Source: Argyresthia goedartella
Taxonomy: Eukaryota; Arthropoda; Insecta; Lepidoptera; Argyresthiidae
Length of the DNA stretch: 64,000 nt
Reading direction: 5' to 3'
Assembly (NCBI GenBank): GCA_949825045.1
Contig: OX463806.1
Location: forward strand, 40,634,208 to 40,698,207
Of the stretch, positions 11,100 through 22,637 are shown piece by piece; the first letter of the stretch is position 1; each line of letters opens with the position of its first letter. The position numbers were made by a program, and so were the translations under genes. Under the pieces are notes generated by a model that was not told the DNA's origin, ran no database searches, and was given only the letters and a program-made list of their open reading frames with translations.

Positions 11100-11877
11100 T
11101 TTGACAGCAATCGACAGATGACATTAATTACTTTTTAAAGAAAGTGTTGCAAGTTTAAGAAAATAGTTTCATAGGTTTTCCGCGACATGGCGATGTTTTT
11201 ATATTCTTGGTTTGGCTTTAAATGATTATATATATTTAGGGTTGCCAAAGGCAAATGAGATCATAATGTATTATTTGGATAGTGATAAATAGTTGTTTCA
11301 ACATATTTCCCGTACCAACATCCGGTATCCATCGAAGAATGTTCTCGATAAGAGTTAGCCACTACCCATTCATGTCGCATTTGCCGGCGCCGACCGTTAC
11401 CAAATTAGAATTTGCCGTCTCCTCCCTTCACTCTCCTCCGCACCACACCGCTTTGCTTAGTACCGATAGCATCGCTTGCTACCTAAGAACAAACCTGTAT
11501 CTTCGCCCGAATCGCTCGACATTATTGTAATGCGAATTTATTGAATACTACGCGATAGGTAGGTATAGACAAAGACAGAATAGTTCTTTATAAATAATTG
11601 ACCTATATTAAGGTTCATTCGATCAGATTATGATTTTGAAGGAAGCTTGTTCGAATTAATGTTCCCTTTCAAACGTTAACTATAATGAAACATTGAAACA
11701 TATTAATTGGTATTTGTTAATTACATGTCAAGTTAATTTAAAAATGATTAAAAATAAATACACGAACATAAAAATGTCAACAATTTTAAATTACAAATAT
11801 ATGATAATGTCATGTTTCCTACTTTTCAGCAAAACGTGATATAAAAAATACATAAATCGAAACTCGGCAAATGAAGG
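11100..11877. other. Unassigned DNA
   Basis: A small plus-strand open frame at 11282-11530 has no recognisable domain. The rest is AT-rich. Nothing supports a gene. Confidence 0.3.
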
Positions 11878-13330
11878 TGTCAAAATCACGATCAAAATTA
11901 AAATGTCTTTATTTCTGTAGATATTTTAATATACTTAGCAAATGTCATTTTTTGCCTCTTCTCTCTTTATATGTAAGTGTTTTTTTCCTTTTTATAAATA
12001 ATAAGCTGTTAATAATTCTGTATAATTACAGAATTATTAACAGCGGGGTCTTTATTGAGTCCAAATAACCCCGTAAAGCCCCGTCGTTTATGTAATCTTG
12101 AACATTATAACATCCCTTTTTAGACAAAGTCGCTTTTACATGGGTTTTAAATTGCTCAAATGGCAATTTCGAAATCTCCAGAAGAGATCTTGTTGTAGTA
12201 GAGAAAGCACTAACTCTTCTAAGAATTGCTAACTTTCACGAGTTTAAACCGGGCTTATTTCTTAGGTTATAATTACAGCTATCCCCAAATTTTCTAAAAC
12301 AAATTGACTAGCGACAGTTACTTAGAATGACAATTCCTTTAAAAAGTTTTCTTTGGTAATCTGTGCATTTTGAATTGCTCGAATAGCTGTTTTCTGTAAT
12401 ATAATAATAGTTTGAATATCCGCTGGTTTCCGCCAGAGCAAGATACCATAGAACATGACACTACGAAAGTAACTAAATTATAAATGTAACTAGCACTTAT
12501 GTCACCACATCCGTGTTTTGACTGATGTTCCTAACAGCATAAGCAGCAGAACTTAATCTAACAGCTAATTTATCTATGTGGGGAATACCACTAAGGGAAA
12601 CACCAGAAATAAAAAATAAGACCGTAGTGCACTAGGCACAGAGTGTAAGGCAAGTCTTAACTCTTTGGGAAAAACATCAGAAATAATTATCGCATGGGTC
12701 CCCCGGCCACGAAAGTATTCAAGGTAACATGATATCTGCACGATATGCAAATCTAGAGTGGAAGAACACCAAATACTGTAGGCAGTCTAAGATGTTTCTC
12801 CTAAGAAAAGACCTCAAAAAGGCAAACTTAGCAACACTGGTAGGTGTGGCGACAGATCACTGCAAACTAAATAGAGACCTATCATTATTAAAGCTCGCAC
12901 AGGACCCATCATGCCCTTACCGTAGCTTGGCGGAAAGTAGCCAGCACTTCTTGGGAAAATGCGTAATGTATTCAAACATAAGATGGCGAACACTTGGAAT
13001 GGATAGCATTAAAGTGGCTTGTCAAACTTAAAGTATAGCGACATCCTGGAATTCATTAAGCGAACATGAAGATTTGGGGAGAGATCTTTTGAACCAACAG
13101 TAACCAATGTCTAAGCACTGGGAATTGGGTGAAATAGTCACCTGTGGTTCAGCGGGGGTCCCACCTCATCATCATCTATGTAGGGTTCCCACTGCAATTT
13201 GCTATCAACGGTTATTCCAAAAATCTTCGTATCATTTACTAATTCAAACGTTTTGCCTTCAAACACTAAACTGTTCAATTTTCCTGACATTTGGAAGGAG
13301 GGTCTGGCTTTTAATGGCAAAACAATTTCT
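11878..13330 (-). mobile_element. Jockey-like LINE fragment, interrupted by another LINE
   Basis: The 3' end (aaaatgtctttatttctgtagatatt) and the stretch to 12604 match the minus-strand LINE at 51.5-52.9 kb and the plus-strand one at 54.3-55.5 kb. After an interruption at about 12605-13160 the match resumes: 13170-13320 encodes on the minus strand VNDTKIFGITVDSKLQWEP, a post-RT landmark of the ORF. Many stops and frameshifts make it inactive. Confidence 0.7.
12605..13160 (+). pseudogene. R1/Jockey-group LINE C-terminal (RNase H/zinc-knuckle region) fragment
   Basis: The frame 12729-13031 contains CRQSKMFLL, LVGVATDHCKLNRDLSLLKL and HFLGKCVMYSNIRWRTLG. This follows the usual C-terminal pattern of R1/LOA-like LINEs (QTK...; L.G..TGH..LN.HL..LG; C..C.EE.ET..H.L..C). 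The expected Cys pair is partly lost. Both flanks are pieces of one minus-strand Jockey-like LINE, so this fragment is nested inside it. Confidence 0.6.
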
Positions 13331-14558
13331 CTTGAAATGTGGCCTAAGAAATTTACCTGTTTTGATAGATAATGCTTTCCAAAAGAACTTCCCTGATAAC
13401 TTGTCTATTATTATTAATGCAAATATGACTACAAAATTCTGTTACACCCTGGAGAGTGTCGCATAATAACCCAGGGCTAAACGAATCATCGCTAAGCACC
13501 AGTACCTGCCTGATCAACATCTCATCACTACCGTACCACTCTCCACCCAACTCAATAGATGTAAGCAAATTCGCCCACCCATCGTACTACCTACATTTCC
13601 TATGTCTGCATAATAGATATCCTTATATACGTATGTAAATAAGCACTCCACCTATATACGTGGCTATAGATATAGTTTAAAGCTATACTTATATACCGGC
13701 TTGACAATACTAGCCTCCCCCATACCAGGATATTTTACTTTCTCTGGACGTGGCCCCTTGCCCCCGGCGTTGAGGGTGGGGGTGGTGCCTCCCTCCCCCC
13801 CCCCCTCCCCCCATGGACCCACCTTACGCGTACTCTACGCACCATACAAGGCGAACTAACTGGGCTCTCCCCTATAAACTGTATTCGGGTAGCTAGGTAT
13901 ACATGTTCATCTAGTTATTTATCCCATCTGCGTACGTAGTTCGACTGCTTTCGCCGGCGTTCGAACGGACATGAATTGCCTACTGAGAAGTGGACACAGG
14001 TATGTAGCTAAATGTCGTAGTTGAAAATCTGTGCCACTACCACCCCGTGTGGGTATATAGGCATTGTCCTACACAATTGTGCACAACCTTGCATAAACTC
14101 CCACCCAGAATAAATCGTGTGACACACTCTATGTTACCCCTTCTGGACAATACTTTGTCCAATCCTTCATTTTACTTTTGACCTTTCCTTCTTGCGTGTA
14201 GTGCGTTTCAGATCTCAATTACCTTCGCCGTTAAGTTGGTAGAAATTAAACCAGTGTTGCTAGATATTCAAAAATGTGTTACCGATAAGTTTAGGAAGAA
14301 TATCACAACTAACTCATACTATAAATGTATCTTTTGTATATATTTAATTTAAGTATTCTTATTATGACGAGGTTGTAGGTTCTTACATAATTGCTATCTT
14401 ACTTTTTAAAGGGGGAATTGTTATATAAGTATAAACTTAGGTTCAGTGATCCAAATTTTTGTCTTTTTCTTACCACGGCGGCAAATATATCGCACTAATC
14501 ATAGTTGGCAAGAAGCAAGGTTTGATAGCTCAAGTAAAGACAAGAATGTGAAAGCCGT
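13331..14558. other. Unassigned DNA with a C-rich tract
   Basis: No gene recognised. A cytosine-rich tract with runs of 6-12 C lies around 13780-13813, beside a G-rich stretch (gggtgggggtgg). Short open frames at 13.1-13.6 kb overlap LINE relics. Confidence 0.35.
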
Positions 14559-15549
14559 AAATTTGCTTGCGGCCTTCCATGACAACTTTCCTTTCAATGC
14601 ACACTTTTGATTGTTTCATACAAAAAATGTAGGCATGCCAACATTTTCAACTTTACTAGGTTCTTGTAACTTTGTTCGTAGGCACAAAGTTACAAGACTT
14701 TCATTATAACTATTTTATGACGTAAGACCATGCCTTCTTTGAGAAAAGTACATACAAAGAGTTCTGTTTTGCCATCTTTGGAATAGACGAGCGCAAAGCT
14801 AAAATTTTTAGAATAGCTTCTATAACAAGCTTGATGAATACATAGAAGTATACGTTAAGAAGAGTAAACTGAATGTAATTTCAACAAATAATAAAACAAT
14901 GGGGAATCTATATCCGTAAATCGGAATACTTACTCTAATTCTTAAATAATAAAATTAATGGGATACTTTCGGAGCAGTATTTTTTCAATATACAATAAAT
15001 CCACATCCAATTATCTCGCTAACCTGACATGCCAACTACTAGATTTTGAAAAAAATAAACCTGCTCATTCAATCAATTATATTAAATACGGACATTGCCT
15101 AGTATTAGCTAACAAGTTTTTATATCAATTCTGTCCCCTAAAAATATTAACATTATTTTATATCTGTCATCCCTCAATTTGTATTTATTTAACCTTTTTT
15201 TAGGTAATGCCAAATTTGAAATACCAAACCAATATTAAATAACTCAATTAAAAGACAGATTTTAGGATGCCCCGTTGTTTTGCGTATCCATTTTGCGTCC
15301 AAACGAAATCAAATTTCTTTACTATTATACTTATTGATTTCACTGTATAAATAGTAGGCGTGATGAAACAAGCTGATACATTTTTTTTAAAGTTTGAGAC
15401 ATAAACCACTAAAATGAAAAGTTGAAAAAGTAGGAATCCTAGGATCCTAGTAAAGTTGAAAAAGTTGGAATGCCAACATTTTTTGTATGAAACAATAAAA
15501 AGTGGGCATTGAAAGCAAAGTTGTCATAGAAGGCTTCACTCGCAAATTT
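14559..15549. mobile_element. Non-autonomous DNA transposon with ~100-bp terminal inverted repeats
   Basis: The left arm 14559-14660 (aaatttgc ... aactttactagg) is repeated in inverted orientation at 15446-15549, with shared blocks such as tgtttcatacaaaaaatgt and a few mismatches. The interior of about 780 bp is AT-rich and has only a short frame (14958-15203) without a transposase motif. A 12-bp stem (cttgtaactttg/caaagttacaag) lies at 14663-14696 just inside the left arm. Confidence 0.7.
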
Positions 15550-16389
15550 GTAGTTATGTACTGTATGTAGTGGCAGCTGTGGAGAACGCTTTTAAAAAAA
15601 ATCCCTTGCAGAAAAAATGTAGGTGTTTTTGGTACGGAATCCCCGGTATGCGAATCCGACTTGGACTTGACCGTTTAGTGCCATATACCAAGTAATGGCT
15701 TCATGCCAAAATATCTATAAAATATTTCCGCTACGCTTCCAGAGATCTAGGTGATCTTGTCATGACGTCATTTCGTTATATTAGGTTTTTACGATTTAAC
15801 CTTCTACCGACCGATTTTAAAAACAAGTGTTTTAGCTAAAAATATTATTATAATTATTATATCCTTTATTGCATAGAACAACAGTAAAAACAATTAACAA
15901 TGTGATGTAGAATAATATACAATAGTAAAATAATTTTGTTTTGGGTACAACATTTTGCGAACAACATCAATTACTAGAAAAGTGCTGAAAAATAGTGTTT
16001 TATTCTTAAACAAAGAGTAATTTATGTTTACAGTTAACACTTTTTAGCAAATTATTCATATAGGCAGACCATACTGCTGATATACAGGTCCATACTGGAT
16101 TAAGTAAGTTATTCTTGACCATCAGTGCCCTGCAAGTGTCCTCTGGGTAGAGCAACTAGCAACAATCCATTACCGAAACATTTCCTTTTCAGCTTCTCTT
16201 CTCAAAAGAGAAACTGACAAAGAGGTGATCACACTTGAAACTGGCATCATGAAAGACCTCCAAAGAGGTTGGACGACATTAATTAAGAAAATAATTAGAA
16301 ACAAAAGAAGCAACAAACAAATTGTTGTCCTCTGTTACCCTTAGTTATACTACACTAATTCACAATTCTTTATATAGACACAGATATAT
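15550..16389. other. Unassigned AT-rich DNA
   Basis: No open frame of interest and no recognised repeat, apart from AT-rich stretches around 15.84-15.95 kb. Confidence 0.3.
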
Positions 16390-16650
16390 AAAAAGTTACA
16401 TTAATCGAAAACATAAGATGCAAAGGCGAGCTTATCTCTAAAAAGAGATTTCCTCCACAAACTAAGGCATGACAGGAAATTTTACCGTAAAAGAGAGAGG
16501 GAGCGCTCTTTTACCCGGTTTTTGAAAGAGAAAATAATGGCACTGTCTCTTACTTACTTACAGTGCAAGGAAGTGCGTTACACAGTCAGACCGCCTGCAA
16601 CCTGAAGGCGTTCTCATATGGTCGCCGGGGTGTGGTGCCTTAGGCTACAT
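16390..16650 (-). repeat. LINE 3' fragment, same family as 1.3-1.96 kb
   Basis: The 3' UTR block (gcgagcttatctctaaaaag) at about 16430 is followed on the right by the ORF tail at 16525-16650 (gaccgcctgcaacctgaagg), as in the copy at 1.3-1.96 kb. Confidence 0.65.
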
Positions 16651-16753
16651 TCCTACATTTTCTGTGGGAAAAAATCTTATCTTTCTTTCTGACGACTTTG
16701 GCTTTTATCTCTCCAGACTTGTTTTTGCCCAGCGAACTTCATAGCATTGCAAC

Positions 16754-17787
16754 GTGCAGGGTGTGTTCAAGCCTGAAGGATATGCCAACATGCATATTAT
16801 CTATGGTGAATGCCACTGCAATGCCTCTGCCGCGGCAAGACAGTATCGTGAGAGGTACCTGAACGTCGAGCGTTACCCAGATCATCGCGTGGTCGTAAAT
16901 ATTCACCTAGTCTATTCGGAAGGACGATTGCCTGGTCCTCGCGGGGCCGGAGGAAGACCTCAGAGGTATCAAAAAGTAATTTTAGAGGAATGAGATAATT
17001 CCGAAAAGTGTAGTTCATAGATTTATGAAAACCAACTACTATTACTCCTACCACGTTCGACGTGTACAAAGCTTGTTGCCTCGGGACTACGCTCCTAGGC
17101 GGGAGTTTTGTATGACAATGTTGGCAAGAAGCAGAAAGGATCCGCAATTTCTCGACAACATCCTGTGGACTGATGAGTCCACGTTCAAAAGGGACGGATA
17201 TTTAAATCTGCACAACATACATGGCACATAGAGAACCCACATTTGATGCGTGATTGTTATTGGGAGCGCCCAATAACAATTTAAAGTAAATATGTGGACA
17301 GTAATTTTAAATGGCAAAGTTGTTGGACGGTTGAGTTGCTTGCAACATTGAGTGGAGGAAACTACCTAAATGTTCTCCAAAATGATCTACCGCCCTTATT
17401 GGACGAATTACCACTCAACATCTACAGAGATATGTGCTATCAACAAGACGGCTGCCCAGCGCACTACGCTCATGTTGCACCGGATTATTTAGATCAAGAA
17501 TATCCCAGAAGGTGGCCTGGCCGTGAGGGACAAACAGTGTGGCCAGCTCGGTCTCATGACTGTCATTTTTTTACTGGGGCTGCATAAAAGAAAAATTGTA
17601 TGCAAAACAAATTCAAAACCTAAGTGATCTCAGCCACAAACTTGCTCAAGCTCAAGAAGACACCAATGCAGCGAGTTACACAAGACTAATAAAAAGGTCA
17701 TTTCTTAAAAGATGTAAAGCCTGCATTTGTGCTGTAGGCAAACAATTTAGACTTTTACTCATGTACAGTAAAATGGACTTTTATTAA
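16754..17787 (+). pseudogene. DUF4817 + DDE_3-type transposase, decayed
   Basis: The plus strand begins with a helix-turn-helix segment (ANMHIIYGE, CNASAAARQYRERY, ERYPDHRVVVNIHLVYSEGRLPG) typical of the N-terminal domain of a repetitive insect transposase family. It continues after frame breaks with VQSLLPRDYAPRREFC, DPQFLDNILWTDESTFKRDGYLN (first catalytic Asp) near 17150-17200, and MCYQQDGCPAHYAHV (second Asp) near 17430-17490. The region of the third acidic residue (ARSHDCHFF) is degraded. The C-terminal SFLKRCKACICAVGKQF block is at about 17700-17750. Several stops break it; it is inactive. No terminal repeats were identified. Confidence 0.7.
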
Positions 17788-18084
17788 ATAACTAACTAAA
17801 TGTATCTCGCTTTGTTTTACTGTAATCTAGTCATTATTTTTCCATTCTTGAACTTACCTAAAATATAAAGGTGTCTAACCTGTTTTGATAATATTTTTGA
17901 ACAGTTTTCGGTAATAATATCTTTTCAAAATCCTTACTAAATAGGCCAGATTTTGAATAAACTTGCCGAGGGTACTACAGTATGTTTTTTCGGTTATGAT
18001 GAGTCAACGCTGACTTACAAGATTTTCTCAAACCACGACTCAACCAAACTAGGCCACTTTTTACCAACCTGACGAAATATTCTA

Positions 18085-18350
18085 CACACATCACCAAGAA
18101 CCTATGGGCATTCAAAACATTGGGTCAGCCCACCCGTCCACCCATTATTGGGACACATCGTCATTCAGATCATGGCTTCAAGGCTAGACTCCGTGACTAG
18201 TTTAAAATGGGAGCACCATCGCAATGTGTTAGGGTCCAAGGAAATTACTTTAATACCACTAGAGCAATTCTGCACTTTTTTGAAGGATTGCGCTGAAGTG
18301 CTATTGTTAGTTAGTAGATCCACACGCGAACTAGGTGCACGAGGTTAAAC
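18085..18350 (+). pseudogene. BEL/Pao retrotransposon gag fragment (DUF1759-like)
   Basis: Plus-strand pieces read KTLGQPT then, after a shift, HIVIQIMASRLDSVTSLKWE and LEQFCTFLKDCAEVL. This matches the pattern of BEL/Pao gag proteins (W...L...I..KLD..T...WE; F..L..FL..RC..LE). Frame shifts separate the blocks. It is followed by the gag zinc knuckle and RT pieces downstream on the same strand. Confidence 0.5.
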
Positions 18351-18479
18351 AACCCTAATTATAGTAGTCCAGGTCAATTCAAGTCAAGCTTAGGGCAAAC
18401 AAAAGCAAAGCATTTAAATTATCCGAATCAAAATAAAAGGTTTTCCAATCGTACATCGAGCATACATATGCTGCCGATG

Positions 18480-18680
18480 AGTCGCCGCAACAGCTGCTTC
18501 GTTTATAACAGCGGGGAGAATCGCATCTACGACTGCCCTGCCTTCAAGGTCCAGTCTCCTGAGGACCATGGATCTCTAGCGTCGAGCCTCGGTGTGTTCC
18601 TCTTGAAAAACAACAATGCAAGTTAAGTGGTTGTCGCATTTGTAAGAGACCAACACATAATTCATTCGTAGACGTAGAAG
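18480..18680 (+). pseudogene. BEL/Pao gag zinc-knuckle fragment
   Basis: After RNSCFVYNSGENRIYDCPAF in one frame, the block CKLSGCRICKRPTHNSF in another resembles the C..C.H...C..F / C....C..C...HN.LLH zinc-knuckle array of BEL/Pao gag. Codons are shifted and some Cys are lost. Confidence 0.5.
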
Positions 18681-18949
18681 TTCCAAGTTAGGCTGGTTGT
18701 TAGCAGGTCCAATCTATGAAAAGGTAAGAAAGCAAACAAGTCAAGTATAAATGTAAACGCCTCCGTTTTCTGCAATTTTTCAGCGCCGGAAAGCAATGAC
18801 AAAATCCACCAGAGTCTAAGCAGGTTTTGGGAGTTAGAATCTGACTGCCTATCTGTGTGTGCCTTACGCAAACCCATGCTAAGTTTCTTCTTACCCCATC
18901 AAGCCATGCCATGCCCAGTCATTCAAGTTACGAATTGTGTCGGATGCCT

Positions 18950-19175
18950 CAGCTCGTACTTCCTCAGGCCTTTCTGTTTGTTCTGTGTGGTGACATAGAG
19001 AAAATGTACCGCATGGTCTCAAGGAGTGAGGCAGGTCGCATCCTACAATTAATATTGTGGCGAGACGATCCACCACATAACATTAAAACATATAGAGTAA
19101 ATACTGTGGCTTTGCCAGTGCAAGCCATCTTAGTACTAATGCATCTGGCAGTTGGGAGAAGAGTGTTACGATGAC
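18950..19175 (+). pseudogene. BEL/Pao reverse transcriptase fragment
   Basis: The open stretch reads FVLCGDIEKMYRMVSRSEAG, LQLILWRDDPPHNIKTYRVN and TVALPVQA. This is the BEL/Pao RT signature (..DIEKMYRQV......Q.ILWR.......Y.LNTV.YG...AP), with the last part degraded. It then stops and is replaced by a LINE tail. Confidence 0.65.
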
Positions 19176-19234
19176 GAGATAAAACAATAATTATCATATC
19201 TCAGCACACAGAAATCTTAATGGTAAGGTAACAA

Positions 19235-19300
19235 AACATTTTATGAGGCGAGCTTATCTCTAAAAAGAGATTTCTAACTGCGAACCCAGGCAGGACATGA
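19235..19300 (-). repeat. LINE 3' UTR fragment (family of 1.3 and 16.4 kb)
   Basis: It contains gcgagcttatctctaaaaag followed by agatttctaactgcg, matching the two other copies. Confidence 0.5.
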
Positions 19301-19500
19301 AAATGTGTACAACAGGAGAGTCCTAGTGCGCAATTAAACTACATATTTATAATTATATACGAAACTAAAACATAATAAAATAATACATTATGTATATGTC
19401 GTAGCTATATCGTATAGAATTCCAATTCTTATAATATCTTATAATTATAAATATATAGTTTAATTGCGCAGTAGGACTCTCCTGTTGTATAAATTTTCAT
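19297..19500. mobile_element. MITE with ~60-bp terminal inverted repeats
   Basis: The left end (atgaaaatgtgtacaacagg, agagtcctagtgcgcaatta) is repeated inverted at the right end with very few differences. The ~80-bp interior is AT-rich and has no coding capacity. Total length is about 204 bp. Confidence 0.75.
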
Positions 19501-19599
19501 GATATCGTCAACCATGGATTGATCATTTCGTGAAATAGTTAACCATATCATGATTTATTCGGCTAAAAACGGTTGTCACAACTACTGGCCAGTTGTATG

Positions 19600-20074
19600 A
19601 TTGCAGAAGATAAACAATTATTTGCTACAAATGGGCGTGACGTATTTTGTGCATCAGCATCTGCAGCAGACTTGAATAGTTTAGCTCCGAAAACACGAAG
19701 AGGCTGACCGAAGAATGATTTTGCATTTGGGTGTCGCTCTGAGTAAAGGATGGAAGAAAGTTGTCATATATACGGTAGATACGGACCTGGTGTTACTGTT
19801 CGATAAAAATATTCTGAATCATGTCACAGACCCTGAGTTGTGGACCGCCTTCGGTGCTGGGGCACACTTTTGGTACATCGCCATCCACGAATTGGTTGCC
19901 GCACAGGATTGCGACAATTGTCTACCCATATTTCACTTCTTTACTGGTTGTGACACCTTTTCAACCTTTGCGGGACGTGGAAAGAAAACGGCGTGGGATA
20001 GCTGGAGGGCGTTTTCTGAAGTTAATTTAATGCTGCTTTCGAAGAACTTGTGGAGTTGCCAGACCATAGCATAA
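19600..20074 (+). pseudogene. Fragment of a repetitive metazoan protein family (GCDT..GRGKKTAWD motif)
   Basis: The frame 19715-20074 (119 residues) carries KKVVIYTVDTDLVLLF, ELWTAFGAGAHFWYIAIHEL and FHFFTGCDTFSTFAGRGKKT followed by AWDSW. A preceding piece (LFATNGRDVFCASASAADLN) lies in another frame. This arrangement occurs in many repeated hypothetical proteins of cnidarians and insects, with a conserved TVDTDVVVL motif that could be an acidic active site; the function is not known to me. The N- and C-terminal parts are missing. Probably part of a mobile element. Confidence 0.5.
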
Positions 20075-20595
20075 GGACCGTCGCTTTGGAACTTCGTGTT
20101 TTTTTGTAGATAGGTCTCGATAGAAGAAGTAATTATGCAAAGTTTTAACTTGCGGAGATTCTTAGTTTTTTAGAAATTAATTATTGAAAAATTTCCCTCT
20201 TAAAAAGATTTGAATCAATGAATCATTTCAAAAAAATAAACTTAATAATGATGGCTAAACTCGAGTTGCGGATTGCGTGATTTTTTTAAAAGCAAAAGAG
20301 TCTTGTATCCAGTGCGATTAAAGGGTAAATATTAAAAAAAAACGTTTGTTGCTTCACTCACTGTCACTGTCCTGTGTGAGTGGGTATTGTTGAGTTATGT
20401 GCGTTTTTCTGTTTCCTCTAATTATTGACGACTTGGCTTTTAATTTTGGTTTTTGAATATTTTCTTTGCGATTTGCGGACGACTTCTGCGTGATATCACG
20501 GACTTTGTTTTTGCTTACGATTGGATGACTTTCTCAAGAAAGAAGGAGGTAACAATGTTTTTGAACTATTCATTATTTTAAATGTAATAAATATA

Positions 20596-21903
20596 CATAG
20601 TCAGGTCATAAGTTCTGTCACATGTGCAATATGAAATAATTTAGACATGTCTATTATTTATGTAAACATTTATATAGCAAAATGAACTTAATAAAACATA
20701 GATTCTTATGGTAATAACGTTTATTCAAAATGACCCCCGCGATTTTGAATACAGGCCTTTATTCTGCGCGGCCAGTCGTCTATCGCAGCACGAACGAGGT
20801 CCATGTCAATATCGGCGGCTGCCTTAATCAAGGATGCCTTGAGTGACTCCAAATCAGGATGAGGCTTTGAGCAGGCATTTTACTCCAAGTGTTGCCATAT
20901 CTTGTAATCTAACGGACTCAAATATGGACTGGAGGAGGGCCAGTCTTCGTGCCGGAAGAAGTCGATTTCACGCGCCGCCAGCCAGTCTTGTGTGCTTTTC
21001 GCTCTATGAGCTGGCGCCGAATCTTGTTGGAATACCCAGTGCCTGTTATAAAACATGGTATGAGAAACAGGTTCCACAAGGTTCTTGAGGACTGTATTTT
21101 GATACACAACTGCATTCGTTTTTGCGCCTTTCTCACAAAAATGTACCACAGTTAAGCCCCAATAAGAGACTCCCAACCAAACCATGAGCGAGGATGGAAA
21201 ATGACCTCGTTGGACACGCGGAATACGGTTGCTCGCTTCTTCACTGCTGTGTGCGTATACCTTATCATTTTGTTTGTTGTAGCTCTCTTCCACGGTGAAA
21301 ATTTTTTCATCCGAAAAAAGAATTTCCCGATGCTTTTTTCCCGCGTACCGCTTCAACAAAGTGCGGCATCTCTTCAGTCTCAGGTCCATTAAACGAGCGT
21401 CCAAACGATGTCCTGATTTTTTTCGATATGCCCTAAGCCCTAAGTCTTCATTTAACACCCTTTTCACCGTGGTCCTGCTTAACCCCATCTGAAGGGCCAA
21501 CAGTTTCTTCTTACGTATGGGATTTCTTTGAATTCGCGCCTTCACAGCTTTTATCACTGCTGGAGTCCTAACAGAGCGAGGGCGACCACTTCTTGACCTG
21601 TCATCTACACTAGAGTCTTCATTGTATCGTTTTATGGTACGATAAACGAATCTTTTGGTTATATTCAAATTTTTCAGTAAGTCGAAAATCTGAATTGGCG
21701 CGTAACCGCAACGATGCAACGCAATAGCTGCGACACGGTCTTCTTTAAGTGTCCACTCCATATTTAAAAATGAGGAAAATTCTAAAAGTACACATTTTTA
21801 TTTTCATGAAAAATTCTAAATTCGAAGTCAATAAACTTTTTTGTGGCCAGCGTTCTAAATTCAAATTTTTTTATTGTGTGACAGAACTTATGACCTGACT
21901 GTG
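20596..21903 (-). mobile_element. maT-like mariner (Tc1/mariner) element, ~1.3 kb, nearly complete
   Basis: 27-bp terminal inverted repeats (catagtcaggtcataagttc... at 20596 and its inverted match ending 21903) differ at one base and are flanked by TA dinucleotides, the expected target duplication. They enclose one transposase gene on the minus strand with short flanking sequence. Size and structure are those of a mariner element. Confidence 0.85.
20715..21761 (-). pseudogene. mariner transposase (DD37D, maT-like) with one premature stop
   Basis: The frame from Met at 21761 runs 293 residues to a TAA at 20880-20882. The reading frame then continues without further stops to a TAA near 20715, giving about 348 codons, a normal mariner length. 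Domains: N-terminal paired helix-turn-helix (about residues 1-110, GRPRSVRTPAVIKAVKARI as the hinge); catalytic core with FSDEKIF (first Asp), QQDSAPAH (second Asp) and SPLDYKIW (third Asp). I count 37 residues between the second and third Asp, i.e. DD37D, the maT pattern. The only lesion I see is the stop codon after HLE. Without it the copy would look coding-competent, so it is a young or recently inactivated copy. Confidence 0.85.
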
Positions 21904-22637
21904 TATATACAGAATCACTTAGAGATGCTACGAATAAATCCAAGAAATTATAAAGTGAAAAATTATTACGTGGTATTTTTAGGCTATAATGAGTGAGCCG
22001 CAACTCAGTACATCAGGGTCGAAGACCTCTGCCTCCTAAAAAACGAAACGAAACTGAATAAATATATTTTTTTCTATAGTATGAAATTTTCTAAAATAAT
22101 TTAATTAACATATTTTAAAAATGTCCTAGGTTTTTAAATTTTGCAAAGGTCCTATAATTAATTATATTTCTGTGACTATAACAAAGTATGTTAACGCATA
22201 CTCGGCCGTAATAAATTATATAATAACGCATGGTGATCGTGTATCATGTTTGTGCTATAGTTATTTTAGTTAAATATTCCCATTAAACTTTTTGACAAAA
22301 GTGAATCCTGATTTTTTAGAAAAAAATCGATAGACACAAAGTCTAGTATAATATTGATAATATACGATCTATCTTGATTTGAATTGCTTCATAAATATTT
22401 TGGATTAATACTTAGGGTGAAACAACGAACAGTGAACCATATCTCAATGATCAATGCTCAATCACTCACTTTGACATCAGTATAGTTACAACACTATGAC
22501 CATAGACAACTCTCTTGTTTACATTATTGCCGGATTCTATTAAAAATAACTACGTGGTGTTTTTTTATGTTATACATATCGATCTAACACGAAGACTATT
22601 CAGGTTCATCGCTGCGCTCGCCCCCTTTAGTCTTCAC
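21904..22637. other. Unassigned AT-rich DNA
   Basis: No gene recognised. The segment lies between the mariner and the LINE/SINE cluster. Confidence 0.3.
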
